In this document: positions 54,314-63,941 of the stretch, in pieces
How the letters are laid out: each line of letters starts with the position of its first letter
Position numbering within the stretch: position 1 is the first letter of the stretch
Origin: Campylobacter sp. CNRCH_2014_0184h
GTDB lineage: Bacteria; Campylobacterota; Campylobacteria; Campylobacterales; Campylobacteraceae
Reading direction: 5' to 3'
NCBI RefSeq assembly: GCF_025772985.1
Contig: NZ_JAKMTB010000004.1
Span: 96,563 to 160,562 of the forward strand
Length of the DNA stretch: 64,000 bases
Position numbers and translations under genes: made by a program
Notes under the pieces: model-generated
The model's input: the letters and a program-made list of their open reading frames with translations, nothing else
Database searches by the model: none
Told to the model about the DNA's origin: nothing

Positions 54314-57300
54314 TTATATTCCTTCTACAGTAAATCCAAAATTTCGTTCCCCATCAAAACAAGAGAAGTTAATTTTACCTTCATCATAGCTTCCCGCATC
54401 GTCATTATTAACAAAGGTAATGGAACTAAATCCTATACCTCCACTTGATACCCTAGTCATATATTTTTTTAATTCATACGAAGTTATCCTGCAATCTGGA
54501 GAATTTTTTATGTCTTCATCTTTAAATTTTAAAGAAAATTGTGAAAAAAGAGTCATAGGATTGTATCCTACTCTCCAATTTTTTCTATCTAAATAAACTT
54601 CTGGGAACAGTACTTTAACGTCATCAGATTTAAATTTTTTTAATTCGCTTGTACTTTCTCTATATTCACATTCAAGTTCTATTCTAAAATATCTAAGATG
54701 TGGGTCATCAACATATAGATTTATAGTTGTTTCTCCATTGGTATATAATCTGCTAAGATCTTTTTCGCTTTTAACTCCATCTGGCAGTATAACTTTAATA
54801 AATCCCGGCTTTAAATGAGTTATTGTTACCGGAAAATGTTTCACATAATAAACTTCATATGGATATAACAAACCATAAGGAAATATAATTTTTGGCAAGA
54901 AAAATTTTTCCCATTTATAGGAAATTTTTTGATCCATTTTTTTTCCTAATGTCGAAGCATTTATTGTTATTTCATTTTCAAATGGATCTTTAGAAGTAAT
55001 AGTTGCTTTAGCTTCACCCTGAGAATTGAATTTGCTATCTTTATTGATTATTGTCCCATCTCCTTGGATGTTCCATGTGATTTCAGAATTTAATCGTCCT
55101 CCAGTAATTTTTATTTCAGATTGTTCATTGAGTTTATTGTAAAACCAATTTCGATTTGACTGTATTTGTAGATTATATTGATAAAGTTTGATTTTATCTA
55201 AATTAAGTTCCTCTTTAACGCTACCTTGTTTAGTATAACTAAACTTAATAGTAAGTTCTTTAACACTAAAATCACCAATACCATTAAATTCTAAAACAGC
55301 TTCACCATTTTCATTAACATTAAAGCTGTCTTTTTTAGCTTTTACTCCATTGCTTCCAGTAATTTTATCAATAGTGGAATTTGGTAATAAGCCACTTACT
55401 TTAATGCTAAAATCATCTATATAATCTATAGTTTTTGCTTGAGCTTTAAAGCTCGGATATTCTATTTTAGGAGTATAGGTTTTAGATTCATAAGGCAATT
55501 CTTTACTTAAATCTTTACCCATAGTATTTACACTAATGATAGGATTAGCTTTAAATGGAGCTTTAGAAGTAATAGTTGCTTTAGCCTCACCACTAGCATT
55601 AAATGTTGCTTCTTGACTACCTAAAGTAGCATCTCCACTTAAACTCCATTCTATTTTTTCATTAGGCTTGCCACCTTTTAAAGTTACTTCTACATGATCA
55701 AGTTTAGGATCTTTTAAAGCTTTGATGTTTTCACTTTCATAAGCATGGATTTTATCTTTACTAAAACTAATGCTTGGGGTGTATTGGTGGAGTTTAATCT
55801 CTCCACTTACTTCTTGAGTACTAGCTGTGCTTTGATTATAAGTAGCAATGATTTGTAATCTTTTAATATTAAAATCTTTTATTCCTTCAAATACTATCTT
55901 ACTCTCACCTTTATCATCGGCTGTGCTTTCTTTATCGCTACTAATTCTTAAAGTCTTATTGCTTTGTATATCTTTAGCTTTCCATAAAACTTTTGTTTTT
56001 GGCATTAAACCTTTAAGTTTTACTTCAAAGTTGCTTTTATAATCAATCATTCCTTTTTCAAAGTCTTGATGAGTCACAGGATCTTTTCCAGTAGGAAGTT
56101 CCATAGTAGCTGTATAATTTTTAATCTCTAAATCTTTACTTTTTTCTTTTACTAACTCATCGCTCATATTCTTAGCAATGATTTTTACTTTTTCATTTCC
56201 GCTAAGTCCTATGATTTCTACATTGCTCTCACCCTTTTCATCAACTATTAAATTAAGCTCTTTAGTGGTTTTATCTTTATCAATAAATAAAGCATTATCT
56301 CCTTGTATGCTCCATTTAACTTTTGTAGAATTAGCTTTTAAGTTTTTATAACTTGCATGAGCTTTTTCTTTATTGCCTATAGTGGTTTTATCTAAGATAA
56401 TATCATTATCTCCATAAATTGCTATTTGAACAAAGGTTTTTAAAGTAACTCCTAATACATTAGCAATGATTGTTGCTTTTTCTTTATCTTTCATATTTGC
56501 ATCAGGTTTATAGATGATATTTGAATTTCCATCTTTATCAGTTTTATCTGAATTTGGAGTTTTTTCCAAACTTCCTTTGCCAATTAATTTCCAATTTATG
56601 TCTAAATCACTTGCTAAATCACTTCCTGCAAATGTGATTAGAGATTTTTCATGTCTTTGTATATTAGAAGGTTTGGCAAATATTCTAAAGTCTCCTTTTG
56701 GAGCTATAATAGTAATAGGAAAACTTTCTTGAGCATTCCCTGCTTTAGCAATTAAATTGGTTTGATGGACTCCATAAGCATGGATTATTTTTACAAAAAC
56801 CTTTCCATTACCATCAGTAATATAATGATTTCCATTCTTTAAGATTACACTTTTTTGTTCAGGAGTTACACTCATAGCAACATTTTTAACTGCTTGGTTA
56901 AAACCATTTTTTAGCATAATACAATGAGTATTATCCCCTAAATTTCCACAATAAGAAATATGATAAGCATTGTTAATAGCTTTATACTCAAGCACCATAG
57001 AATAATCTCTATCTATAAAATTGGTTCTAGAGCCTTCAATGGTATTATTTATACCTGCAAATTTAGGATCAAAAGCATGTTTGAGGGCATCTTTGTCTAA
57101 AGGTATATTAAAATTCATAGCTATATTTGTACCTTGTTTATCACTTTCATTACTTCTTTTATGGCTTAGCGAAAAAGTTAATGCTGGATAAGGTGAATAA
57201 ATAATACCTCCTTCATACACTAAAGGATTTTTTTCTAAATCTTCAAAGCAGCTTACATTGCCAAATGGAGCTACTTTTTCTCCATACCACTTACTCATAT

Positions 57301-58141
57301 TAGCAAAAACAGCTACATTGCTCATAGAAGGAAAAGCATATTTAACACCCATATCCCAACCATTAGCAGGGCGCTCTAATATATAATCTTTATCAAAATC
57401 ATAACTATTAATCCAATCACTGAGTCTTTGATAAATATTAGCATGGAAAGCTAATGTATCTAGCATACTTTCAAAGCCCAAAGACATTCTTTTATGCTCT
57501 CTACTAAAATCATGATCATAAACTAAATTTAATCCTAGCATGATATTGCCTGAATTATTTAATGCTAACGCATTAGGATAATATCTTATACCACCACCAA
57601 AATGACCTATGATTCTATTATTATCATATCCACCTATACCGCTTTGTAAAAAATAAGATATTTTTGGATTATCTTCACTCATAATAGGTAAAAGAACTTT
57701 AGCATTACCACTTAAACCACCTCTATCATTATAGTTTAGATTAAACTCACTATTAATGGAGTGATTAAGAGCATGTAAATATTCTTGGATTAAAGTATTA
57801 GCTTGTAAGCTTAAATAATTGCTTGCTAAATCTCTAACGATTTCTTCTCTTTCTTTACTATCTTCTGCATTATAAGCATCACCAATAGTTTGAATAACAT
57901 TAATAACCTTATTAGATAATTCTTCATCTTCTTTACTAAGATTAGAATCTTTCTTTGGTTTTTCTTCTAATAGCTTTTTAACTTTTAGATCAATATTGTT
58001 ATGATCTTTAGCTTGACTTAAGCTATTAACCGCAAGAGTTTGATTGTTGTCTACAATGATTTTATCTTGATTTTTTAAAATCATTATTTGAGAAAAAAGA
58101 AAAGTGTGAATGAGTAAAACAAGTAAAAGTGTTTTTTTCAT
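54314..58141 (-). CDS. Intimin/invasin-type inverse autotransporter with Ig-like repeats
   Basis: A 1275-residue outer-membrane adhesin of type Ve. The signal peptide is KKTLLLVLLIHTFLFSQ, then a low-complexity linker to about residue 110. The inverse-autotransporter beta-barrel runs from about 115 to 375 and shows LNLVYDHDFSREHKRMSLG and ILERPANGWDMGVKY, both typical of invasin/intimin barrels. The C-terminal passenger of about 900 residues consists of Ig-like bacterial domains, some with near-repeated units (GEAKATITSKDPFE and GEAKATITSKAPFK). No C-type lectin end is recognised. The ATG at 58141 lies 2 nt after a G10 tract. It should bind a host or cell surface; ligand unknown. Confidence 0.9.
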   Translation of the reverse strand: MKKTLLLVLLIHTFLFSQIMILKNQDKIIVDNNQTLAVNSLSQAKDHNNIDLKVKKLLEEKPKKDSNLSKEDEELSNKVINVIQTIGDAYNAEDSKEREEIVRDLASNYLSLQANTLIQEYLHALNHSINSEFNLNYNDRGGLSGNAKVLLPIMSEDNPKISYFLQSGIGGYDNNRIIGHFGGGIRYYPNALALNNSGNIMLGLNLVYDHDFSREHKRMSLGFESMLDTLAFHANIYQRLSDWINSYDFDKDYILERPANGWDMGVKYAFPSMSNVAVFANMSKWYGEKVAPFGNVSCFEDLEKNPLVYEGGIIYSPYPALTFSLSHKRSNESDKQGTNIAMNFNIPLDKDALKHAFDPKFAGINNTIEGSRTNFIDRDYSMVLEYKAINNAYHISYCGNLGDNTHCIMLKNGFNQAVKNVAMSVTPEQKSVILKNGNHYITDGNGKVFVKIIHAYGVHQTNLIAKAGNAQESFPITIIAPKGDFRIFAKPSNIQRHEKSLITFAGSDLASDLDINWKLIGKGSLEKTPNSDKTDKDGNSNIIYKPDANMKDKEKATIIANVLGVTLKTFVQIAIYGDNDIILDKTTIGNKEKAHASYKNLKANSTKVKWSIQGDNALFIDKDKTTKELNLIVDEKGESNVEIIGLSGNEKVKIIAKNMSDELVKEKSKDLEIKNYTATMELPTGKDPVTHQDFEKGMIDYKSNFEVKLKGLMPKTKVLWKAKDIQSNKTLRISSDKESTADDKGESKIVFEGIKDFNIKRLQIIATYNQSTASTQEVSGEIKLHQYTPSISFSKDKIHAYESENIKALKDPKLDHVEVTLKGGKPNEKIEWSLSGDATLGSQEATFNASGEAKATITSKAPFKANPIISVNTMGKDLSKELPYESKTYTPKIEYPSFKAQAKTIDYIDDFSIKVSGLLPNSTIDKITGSNGVKAKKDSFNVNENGEAVLEFNGIGDFSVKELTIKFSYTKQGSVKEELNLDKIKLYQYNLQIQSNRNWFYNKLNEQSEIKITGGRLNSEITWNIQGDGTIINKDSKFNSQGEAKATITSKDPFENEITINASTLGKKMDQKISYKWEKFFLPKIIFPYGLLYPYEVYYVKHFPVTITHLKPGFIKVILPDGVKSEKDLSRLYTNGETTINLYVDDPHLRYFRIELECEYRESTSELKKFKSDDVKVLFPEVYLDRKNWRVGYNPMTLFSQFSLKFKDEDIKNSPDCRITSYELKKYMTRVSSGGIGFSSITFVNNDDAGSYDEGKINFSCFDGERNFGFTVEGI
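54980..55018. repeat. 39-bp direct repeat inside the invasin-like gene, copy 1
   Basis: Matches 55553-55591 in 37 of 39 positions. Each copy encodes GEAKATITSK of an Ig-like unit. The spacing (573 bp) equals about one to two domains. Confidence 0.85.
55553..55591. repeat. 39-bp direct repeat inside the invasin-like gene, copy 2
   Basis: Second copy, two mismatches to 54980-55018. Recombination between the two would remove 573 bp, which is 191 codons, in frame. Confidence 0.85.
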
Positions 58142-58143
58142 AT

Positions 58144-58153
58144 CCCCCCCCCC
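58144..58153 (-). repeat. Poly-G tract, 10 G, at the start of the invasin-like gene
   Basis: Ten consecutive C on the plus strand. On the coding strand an upstream ATG (58155-58153) overlaps the first G. At G10 this ATG reads four more codons and stops at TGA (58140-58138), which overlaps the signal-peptide ATG (ATGA). At G11 the upstream ATG would be fused in frame with the signal peptide. The tract also occupies the Shine-Dalgarno position of the ATG at 58141. Confidence 0.85.
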
Positions 58154-58155
58154 AT

Positions 58156-58741
58156 AACCTACATTTAATTTTTATCTGTGATGAGAATATGATAACACAA
58201 AAAATACAAAAGTGATAAAAAAGTTATAAAAAGATTAAAAAATAGCCAAAAAACTATCAAATATAATAATTATTTATAAACTATAATCAAAATTACTTTT
58301 ATTTTTTATTAAAAAAATACATATAGATTTATTATTATTTACATAAAACAAAAAATTACTTTTATTTACTTTTTTAAGATAATGGATAAGTAGACTTTTA
58401 TAGTTTTTATATTTATACTTTATTGTATTGTTTAATATGTTTGTAGATATGAAAAAATAGTATTTATATAAAGATTATAAATTGCACTTATTATATTTGG
58501 TATATAAAGTATAAATACTAAGCTTATATATGGTAATAAATAAAGAGTATAAATATCTTATTATATTCTTTAAATAATTATAATATAGAGTTTTTATATA
58601 AATTTGATAATAGTTGTTATAATCTTAAAATAACTTATTAAAAAAATATATTTAATTATAGTTTATGTGTTTTTATAAATTAGGTAATAGGTAAAATAAT
58701 ATATGGAATGTTTAATGGAAAATGAAGGGTGGTTTAAGTGT
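58156..58741. other. Long AT-rich intergenic region upstream of the invasin-like gene
   Basis: About 590 nt of very AT-rich DNA without coding potential on either strand. It contains recurrent TATAAATACT-like words: AGTATTTATAT near 58460, AAGTATAAATACT near 58508 and GAGTATAAATATC near 58548. They are spaced about 40-50 nt apart and could be operator or bent-DNA elements. No RNA gene was recognised. Confidence 0.5.
58189..58194 (-). promoter_or_regulatory. Possible extended -10 box of the invasin-like gene
   Basis: TGTTATCAT on the minus strand: TATCAT with a TGN extension, about 50 nt before the ATG. Other A/T-rich -10-like sequences lie upstream. Confidence 0.4.
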
Positions 58742-58773
58742 AAATTTAAAGCTTAAAAATAAGCTTTAAATTT
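58742..58773 (-). terminator. Terminator after ktrA
   Basis: A perfect 14-bp A/T-rich stem, 58742-58755 with 58760-58773, loop AAAA, beginning 4 nt after the ktrA stop on the minus strand. It is palindromic around an AAGCTT-type core. Confidence 0.7.
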
Positions 58774-58776
58774 TTA

Positions 58777-59418
58777 TTAATATTCATATTGATTTAATTC
58801 TTCTTGAGTGCCAAGTAGCATTAGTATATCATTCAAATAAGCGGTAGTTTCTAAATTTGGCATAATACTCCAAGTATCATGCTGTTTGTGTGCAATGACT
58901 TTTAAGTTTTGACCAATAGATTGCAAAGTTTTTCCTGCTAAGTTTTCATCCACTAAAAGTTTTGCTACTTTGATAGTATTGGCTGAAAGATCTATGATCT
59001 CAAAATTTGGATTAGTGATAAGAATTTTAGCCAAACGCTTTGCCGATTCTTTTTCAGGATAGATGACTTTATTAACCCCAAGTTTTGAAAGAATTTGCCC
59101 GTGTGTTGAAGAGTTTGCCTTGGCAATGATATTTTTTACTCCTATTTCTTTTAAAGCCATGAAAGTGAGTATGCTTGATTCTAAATTTTCACCTATGCTA
59201 AGTATAACAACATCTGCATTTGCATAACCTGCTTCTTTTAAGGCTATAGTATGAGTAGAATCTAAAATATAAGCAAAATCTGCATGATCTTGTAATTCCT
59301 TAACCGCTTCTTCATCAATATCAGAAACAATAACTCTTTTACCTTGATCAATAAGCTCTTTTGCTAAAACTGAGCCAAACCTTCCAAGTCCTATAATACC
59401 ATAAGTTTCTTTTTTCAT
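58777..59418 (-). CDS. ktrA: Potassium uptake regulatory subunit KtrA
   Basis: A 213-residue cytosolic gating ring subunit. The N-terminal RCK Rossmann fold has YGIIGLGRFGS (G10-x-G12-x-x-G15) and ends in an acidic VSDIDEE strand for nucleotide binding. ADVVILSIGENLESS and the C-terminal RCK_C half (TIKVAKLLVDENLAGKTL) follow. It controls the KtrB channel by binding ATP/ADP or NAD(H). It overlaps ktrB by 4 nt (ATGA). Confidence 0.93.
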   Translation of the reverse strand: MKKETYGIIGLGRFGSVLAKELIDQGKRVIVSDIDEEAVKELQDHADFAYILDSTHTIALKEAGYANADVVILSIGENLESSILTFMALKEIGVKNIIAKANSSTHGQILSKLGVNKVIYPEKESAKRLAKILITNPNFEIIDLSANTIKVAKLLVDENLAGKTLQSIGQNLKVIAHKQHDTWSIMPNLETTAYLNDILMLLGTQEELNQYEY

Positions 59419-60758
59419 AATATTATCTTTCCTTTTGGATAATTCAAATATTTTTCTTTTTCTTTGAAAAATATACTAAATAAAAATGCAAGCACACCCA
59501 CTCTACCACTAAGCATTAACAATATGATAAGTAATTTACTTTCAGAGTTAAAAAGTGCACTAAGTGATAAAGTCCCACCATCTCCTACTGAAACTCCTAC
59601 TGTGGCAAACGCTGAGCTTGTTTCAAAAAGCAAGGGCAAAAAGCTTTTATCATCTTCAATTAAGGATAAAACTAACACACAAGTGATGATATATACAATA
59701 GAACTTACTGTTATAATAAAAGCCTTATTGATAGTTTCTGTAGGAATTTCAAAGTTGAAAATTCTTGCATTACTATCTTTAATGCTCCAATAAGCATAGA
59801 TTAACAATACAGCAATTGTAGTTACCTTAATACCCCCAGCTGTTCCACCAGGTGCACCACCTACAATCATAAATAAAGATCCAAAAAACAAGCTTGCATC
59901 TTTAAAGGTGCTAAGATCAAGAGTATTAAACCCTGCCGTTCGGTAATTTACCGCTGTAAAATATGCACTCATAATTTTATCAAAAAGTGAAAATTCTCCT
60001 ATGCTTTTTGGATTATGGTATTCAAATAAAAAGACTACTAAGCTTGCAAAAACAATCAATATAACAGTAGAAATTAAAACAAGTTTTGTATGTAAACTTA
60101 AGCTTGCAAAACGTTTTTTAGAAAAAAAGTATAATTCTAATAATACAAAATACCCCAAACCTCCAATGATAATTAAAGAGGTGATAACAAAATTAATCCA
60201 AAAATCATCTCTATAAGGCATTAGGCCACTTTCAAATATACTAAATCCTGCATTATTAAAAGCAGAAATAGAGTGAAAAACACTAGCCCATAGAGCTTCA
60301 CTTAAATTCATATCAAGCTTAAATCTTAAAAATAACAATAAAGCACCTAAAAGCTCAATAGCAAATACAAAAAATAAAACCTTTTTTAAAAATCCTACAA
60401 GGCCATCAGCTTCAGGATAGATCAAGGATTCTCTTAAAAGATTTTTTTCTCCAAAACTCATCTTTTTGCGCACTAAAATATATAAAGCCATAGCTATACT
60501 CATATAACCTAAGCCACCTATTTGAATAAGCAATAAAATAACAAGTTGTCCATAAAAGCTAAAATCTAATGAGGTATTTAATACAATAAGTCCTGTCATG
60601 CTTACAGCTGAAGCACTAGTAAAAAATGCATCTAGAAAAGATATGGGCTTAGTGTGCATAATAGGAAGCATTAGAATAAAGGTGCCAAAAAGTGCAACTA
60701 GGATATAACCTATAAATAAAATTCTTATATTTTTTCTATCTAAAGTTAATTTTGTCAT
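59415..60758 (-). CDS. ktrB: Potassium uptake transmembrane subunit KtrB
   Basis: A 447-residue SKT-family K+ channel-like transporter with four M1-P-M2 repeats. Selectivity-filter-like segments include SAVSMTGLIVLNTSLDF, SAFNNAGFSIF, NYRTAGFNTLDLS and SAFATVGVSVG. GGAPGGTAGGIKVTT (gating loop) is diagnostic. It forms the membrane part of a low-affinity K+/Na+-linked uptake system with KtrA, encoded next. Confidence 0.94.
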   Translation of the reverse strand: MTKLTLDRKNIRILFIGYILVALFGTFILMLPIMHTKPISFLDAFFTSASAVSMTGLIVLNTSLDFSFYGQLVILLLIQIGGLGYMSIAMALYILVRKKMSFGEKNLLRESLIYPEADGLVGFLKKVLFFVFAIELLGALLLFLRFKLDMNLSEALWASVFHSISAFNNAGFSIFESGLMPYRDDFWINFVITSLIIIGGLGYFVLLELYFFSKKRFASLSLHTKLVLISTVILIVFASLVVFLFEYHNPKSIGEFSLFDKIMSAYFTAVNYRTAGFNTLDLSTFKDASLFFGSLFMIVGGAPGGTAGGIKVTTIAVLLIYAYWSIKDSNARIFNFEIPTETINKAFIITVSSIVYIITCVLVLSLIEDDKSFLPLLFETSSAFATVGVSVGDGGTLSLSALFNSESKLLIILLMLSGRVGVLAFLFSIFFKEKEKYLNYPKGKIIL

Positions 60759-60805
60759 TTTGATTCTTTAAAATTAAAAAAAACATTCTACTTAAAATTG
60801 GTTAA

Positions 60806-60845
60806 TAAGTAAAAAGAGAACTTTCCACATTTTAAGTGGAAAGTT
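60806..60845 (-). terminator. Terminator after dcuA
   Basis: On the minus strand AACTTTCCAC and GTGGAAAGTT form a perfect 10-bp stem (60819-60828 with 60836-60845) followed by CTCTTTTTAC. It starts 7 nt after the dcuA stop. Confidence 0.85.
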
Positions 60846-60851
60846 GAAGTA

Positions 60852-62186
60852 TTAAAGCATTCCTACTGCTAAGAAACCTAGAGCAACAGCTATAACTATA
60901 GCTAATACACCAGGGATAAAGAATGCGTGGTTAAATATGAATTTTCCTATTCTTGTTGTGCCTGTGTCATCCATTTGAACTGCACCTAATAAAGTAGGGT
61001 AAGTTGGAAGAACGAAAAGTGCTGAAACAGCAGCAAAACAAGCAACTAGCATATAAGAATCCGCAGGATTTGTAGCTGAAATTCCTAATGCAGCAATGAT
61101 AACTGGAACAATAGCTTTTGCAGTAGCTGCTTGAGAGTATAAAAGCATACTAGCAAAGAAGAATGCAACTGCAAGCATAGCTGGAGTTTGTTTAACCCAT
61201 TCACCTGCTACTTCTTTAATACCTGCCTCATGACCTGCAACGAAAGTATTTCCAAGCCAAGCAACACCAAATACACATACACAAGCTGTCATACCTGATT
61301 TAAATACACTTGTATCTAAAATTTTTGCAGGTTCAACTTTACAAAAGATTGTGATTAAAGTTGCAGCTGTTAATAAGAAACTCATAATTGCAGCATCTCT
61401 TGGGATAACTACTGGATCAATCCATTTGATATTATTTGAAATTGCTGTAGCATAAAGAACAACCGCTAATACTGTGAATAAGAAAATAGCAACTGAAAGT
61501 TTTGCACCTGGTTTGTCTTCGCTTTGTAAAACATCAGAAGCGCTTTTTACAAGACCAGCTTTTAAGCGTTCTTGATATACAGGGTCTTTACTAAGATCCA
61601 TTGGAGTGATTAAGCTTACAATGAAAGCTGTAATCATACAAGCAGCAAAAGTAGTTACAATCCAAATACCAATTAATGCAGGGTAATTCCAACCAAGTGG
61701 CTCTAATACACCAGTCATATAAACAACAGCAGCACTAACTGGAGAAGCTGTAATACCAATTTGTGAAGCAACAACCATTAATGAAAGTGGAGCTGATGGT
61801 TTGATGTTTTGTGATTTTGCAACATCAATAACAACAGGCATTAATGAAAATACCGCATTACCAGTACCTGCCAAAATAGTAAGTAACCAACCGCAAGCTG
61901 GTGCAAGGTAATTGATAAATCTTGGATGTTTACGTAAAATTCTTTCGGTAACTTTTACCATATAATCCAAACCACCTGCTTGTTGCATAGCAGAAATCGC
62001 AGCAATTGCCGCAGCAATGATTAAGATAACATCCCAAGGAATATTACCTGGTTTCATACCTAAAACAAGACCTAAAATAACAACACCCAGACCTCCGGCA
62101 TAGCCTATTGCTATGCCACCGAGGCGGATACCTATGAATATTGCCCCAAGAAAGACAACAAGTTGTAAAATAATCATAATATCCAT
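60852..62186 (-). CDS. dcuA: Anaerobic C4-dicarboxylate transporter DcuA
   Basis: A 444-residue inner-membrane antiporter of the Dcu family with about ten to twelve hydrophobic segments. It opens MIILQLVVFLGAIFIGIRLGG, has AISAMQQAGGLDYMVKVTE, APACGWLLTILAGTGNAVFSL and the C-terminal LFVLPTYPTLLGAVQMDDTG. It exchanges aspartate, fumarate, succinate and malate. It lies 18 nt after aspA, so the pair imports aspartate, deaminates it to fumarate, and exports succinate during respiration with fumarate. Confidence 0.95.
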   Translation of the reverse strand: MDIMIILQLVVFLGAIFIGIRLGGIAIGYAGGLGVVILGLVLGMKPGNIPWDVILIIAAAIAAISAMQQAGGLDYMVKVTERILRKHPRFINYLAPACGWLLTILAGTGNAVFSLMPVVIDVAKSQNIKPSAPLSLMVVASQIGITASPVSAAVVYMTGVLEPLGWNYPALIGIWIVTTFAACMITAFIVSLITPMDLSKDPVYQERLKAGLVKSASDVLQSEDKPGAKLSVAIFLFTVLAVVLYATAISNNIKWIDPVVIPRDAAIMSFLLTAATLITIFCKVEPAKILDTSVFKSGMTACVCVFGVAWLGNTFVAGHEAGIKEVAGEWVKQTPAMLAVAFFFASMLLYSQAATAKAIVPVIIAALGISATNPADSYMLVACFAAVSALFVLPTYPTLLGAVQMDDTGTTRIGKFIFNHAFFIPGVLAIVIAVALGFLAVGML

Positions 62187-62204
62187 GATTAAACTCCTAA
62201 GTTA

Positions 62205-63617
62205 TTAAGCTTTTCTTTTCTCTGTCATGTGAGGATTTAACATATTTTCTGGTGTTAAAATTCTTTCAATTTCTTCTTTTGGAAGATATCCTCTTTCAAG
62301 ACAAATATCGCCAACTGCTTTACCAGTTTCTAAAGCCTCTTTAGCAATACTTGCAGATTTTTCATATCCTAAAACAGGATTAAATGCTGTAACAATACCG
62401 ATTGAGTTAAGTACAGATTGTTTGCATGCTTCAGGATTTGCTGTTAAGCCTCTTACAGCTTTTTCAGCTAGAGATTTCATTGCATTTTCAAGTAATACTA
62501 TAGAGTTAAATAATCCATAAGCAATACCTGGTTCAAATGCATTAAGTTCAAATTCTCCTCTTTCAGAGCAAAGCATAATAGTAACATCATTTCCTATAAC
62601 TTCATAGCAAGCTTCACCTACTGCTTCACAAATTACTGGATTTACTTTACCTGGCATGATAGAGCTACCTGGTTGCATTTTTGGTAGATTAATTTCACCT
62701 AAACCACATCTTGGGCCTGAATTCATTAATCTTAAGTCGTTTGCAATTTTAGATAATCTCACTGCTGCAGTTTTTAACGCGCCACTTACGTGTACAAAGT
62801 CAGCTGTATCTTGAGTAGCAGCGATAAAATCTTCAGCTGGTTTAAATTCAACACCAGTAATTTCTTTTAATTTTTTCTCAACCACAAATTTGTAATCAGG
62901 GTGGCAGTTAATTCCTGTACCAATAGCTGTTGCACCAAGATTTAAATAACTCATTGACTCACGAGCTGCTGTGATTTTTTCAATATCACTTTTAATATAG
63001 CTAGCAAAAGCGTTGAAAGTATTTCCTAAAGTAGTAGGAACTGCATCTTCAAGCTCTGTTCTGCCCATTTTAATGATATCTTTGTATTCTTTAGCTTTAG
63101 CTTCTAATTCAGTTTTTAAAAGTTCCATAGCTTTTAAAAGATCAGTAAGTTTTGCATAGGTAGCTACTTTGATTGAACTTGGATAAGTATCATTTGTAGA
63201 TTGACCTAAGTTTGTATGATCATTTGGATGAAGATATTGGTACTCACCTTTTTTGTGTCCCATACTTTCAAGAGCGATATTAGTGATAACTTCGTTGGTG
63301 TTCATGTTTGTACTAGTACCAGCACCACCTTGGATCATATCTACTACGAATTGATCTAAAAATTCACCAGCAATCAATCTATCGCAAGCTTTAGCAATAG
63401 CATCAGCTTTGTCAGCATCAAGAACCCCAACTTCTTTGTTAGCAAGAGCAGCTGCTTTTTTAACTTGAGCGAAAGCTTTTACAAAATAAGGATAATCTTG
63501 TAATCTTCTGCCACTCATATGGAAGTTTTCTAGTGCTCTAAAAGTTTGCACTCCATAATAAACCTCGTCAGAAATTTCCAACTCGCCAATAAAGTCGTGT
63601 TCTTTTCTTGTTCCCAT
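62205..63617 (-). CDS. aspA: Aspartate ammonia-lyase
   Basis: Converts aspartate to fumarate and ammonia. The 470-residue protein shows MIQGGAGTSTNMNTNEVI, the substrate-binding HPNDHTNLGQSTNDTYPSS in two blocks, GRTELEDAVPTTLG and the signature loop GSSIMPGKVNPV with the catalytic serine. AAGGAG lies 6 nt before the ATG. In Campylobacter it is central to use of aspartate and, with the periplasmic asparaginase, asparagine. Confidence 0.97.
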   Translation of the reverse strand: MGTRKEHDFIGELEISDEVYYGVQTFRALENFHMSGRRLQDYPYFVKAFAQVKKAAALANKEVGVLDADKADAIAKACDRLIAGEFLDQFVVDMIQGGAGTSTNMNTNEVITNIALESMGHKKGEYQYLHPNDHTNLGQSTNDTYPSSIKVATYAKLTDLLKAMELLKTELEAKAKEYKDIIKMGRTELEDAVPTTLGNTFNAFASYIKSDIEKITAARESMSYLNLGATAIGTGINCHPDYKFVVEKKLKEITGVEFKPAEDFIAATQDTADFVHVSGALKTAAVRLSKIANDLRLMNSGPRCGLGEINLPKMQPGSSIMPGKVNPVICEAVGEACYEVIGNDVTIMLCSERGEFELNAFEPGIAYGLFNSIVLLENAMKSLAEKAVRGLTANPEACKQSVLNSIGIVTAFNPVLGYEKSASIAKEALETGKAVGDICLERGYLPKEEIERILTPENMLNPHMTEKRKA

Positions 63618-63668
63618 GATGTACTCCTTGTGGGTTTTATTTAAGTTTTGTTTATAAACTTAATGAGT

Positions 63669-63674
63669 ATTATA
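63669..63674 (-). promoter_or_regulatory. -10 box of the aspA-dcuA operon
   Basis: TATAAT on the minus strand (GTTATATAATAC), 51 nt before the aspA ATG. No activator site could be assigned. Confidence 0.6.
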
Positions 63675-63941
63675 TAACAATTTTTTATAAAAGTTTCATA
63701 AATTTTTCTGAATTTATCAAAAATCAATAAAAATATATAAAATAAATTAGAATATTGATATTCATTTTATAAATATAATGCTTTTTTGGTAGGTATTTGA
63801 TGTTTGTAGTGTTTATTATTGCTTTTATTGTTTATTTTTTAAAAATTTATATTTACTTTTTGTATAATTTTAAAATTCCACAAAAGACAAAAAGATTATG
63901 AAATTGATAGATTAAATTTGAAGAAATTAAATTTGAAAGTC

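Noticed and set aside
53953..58741. A genomic island integrated at the tRNA-Met gene
   Set aside because: I looked for a repeated tRNA 3' end (attachment site) near 58700 and for an integrase gene and found neither; only the position near the tRNA is suggestive.
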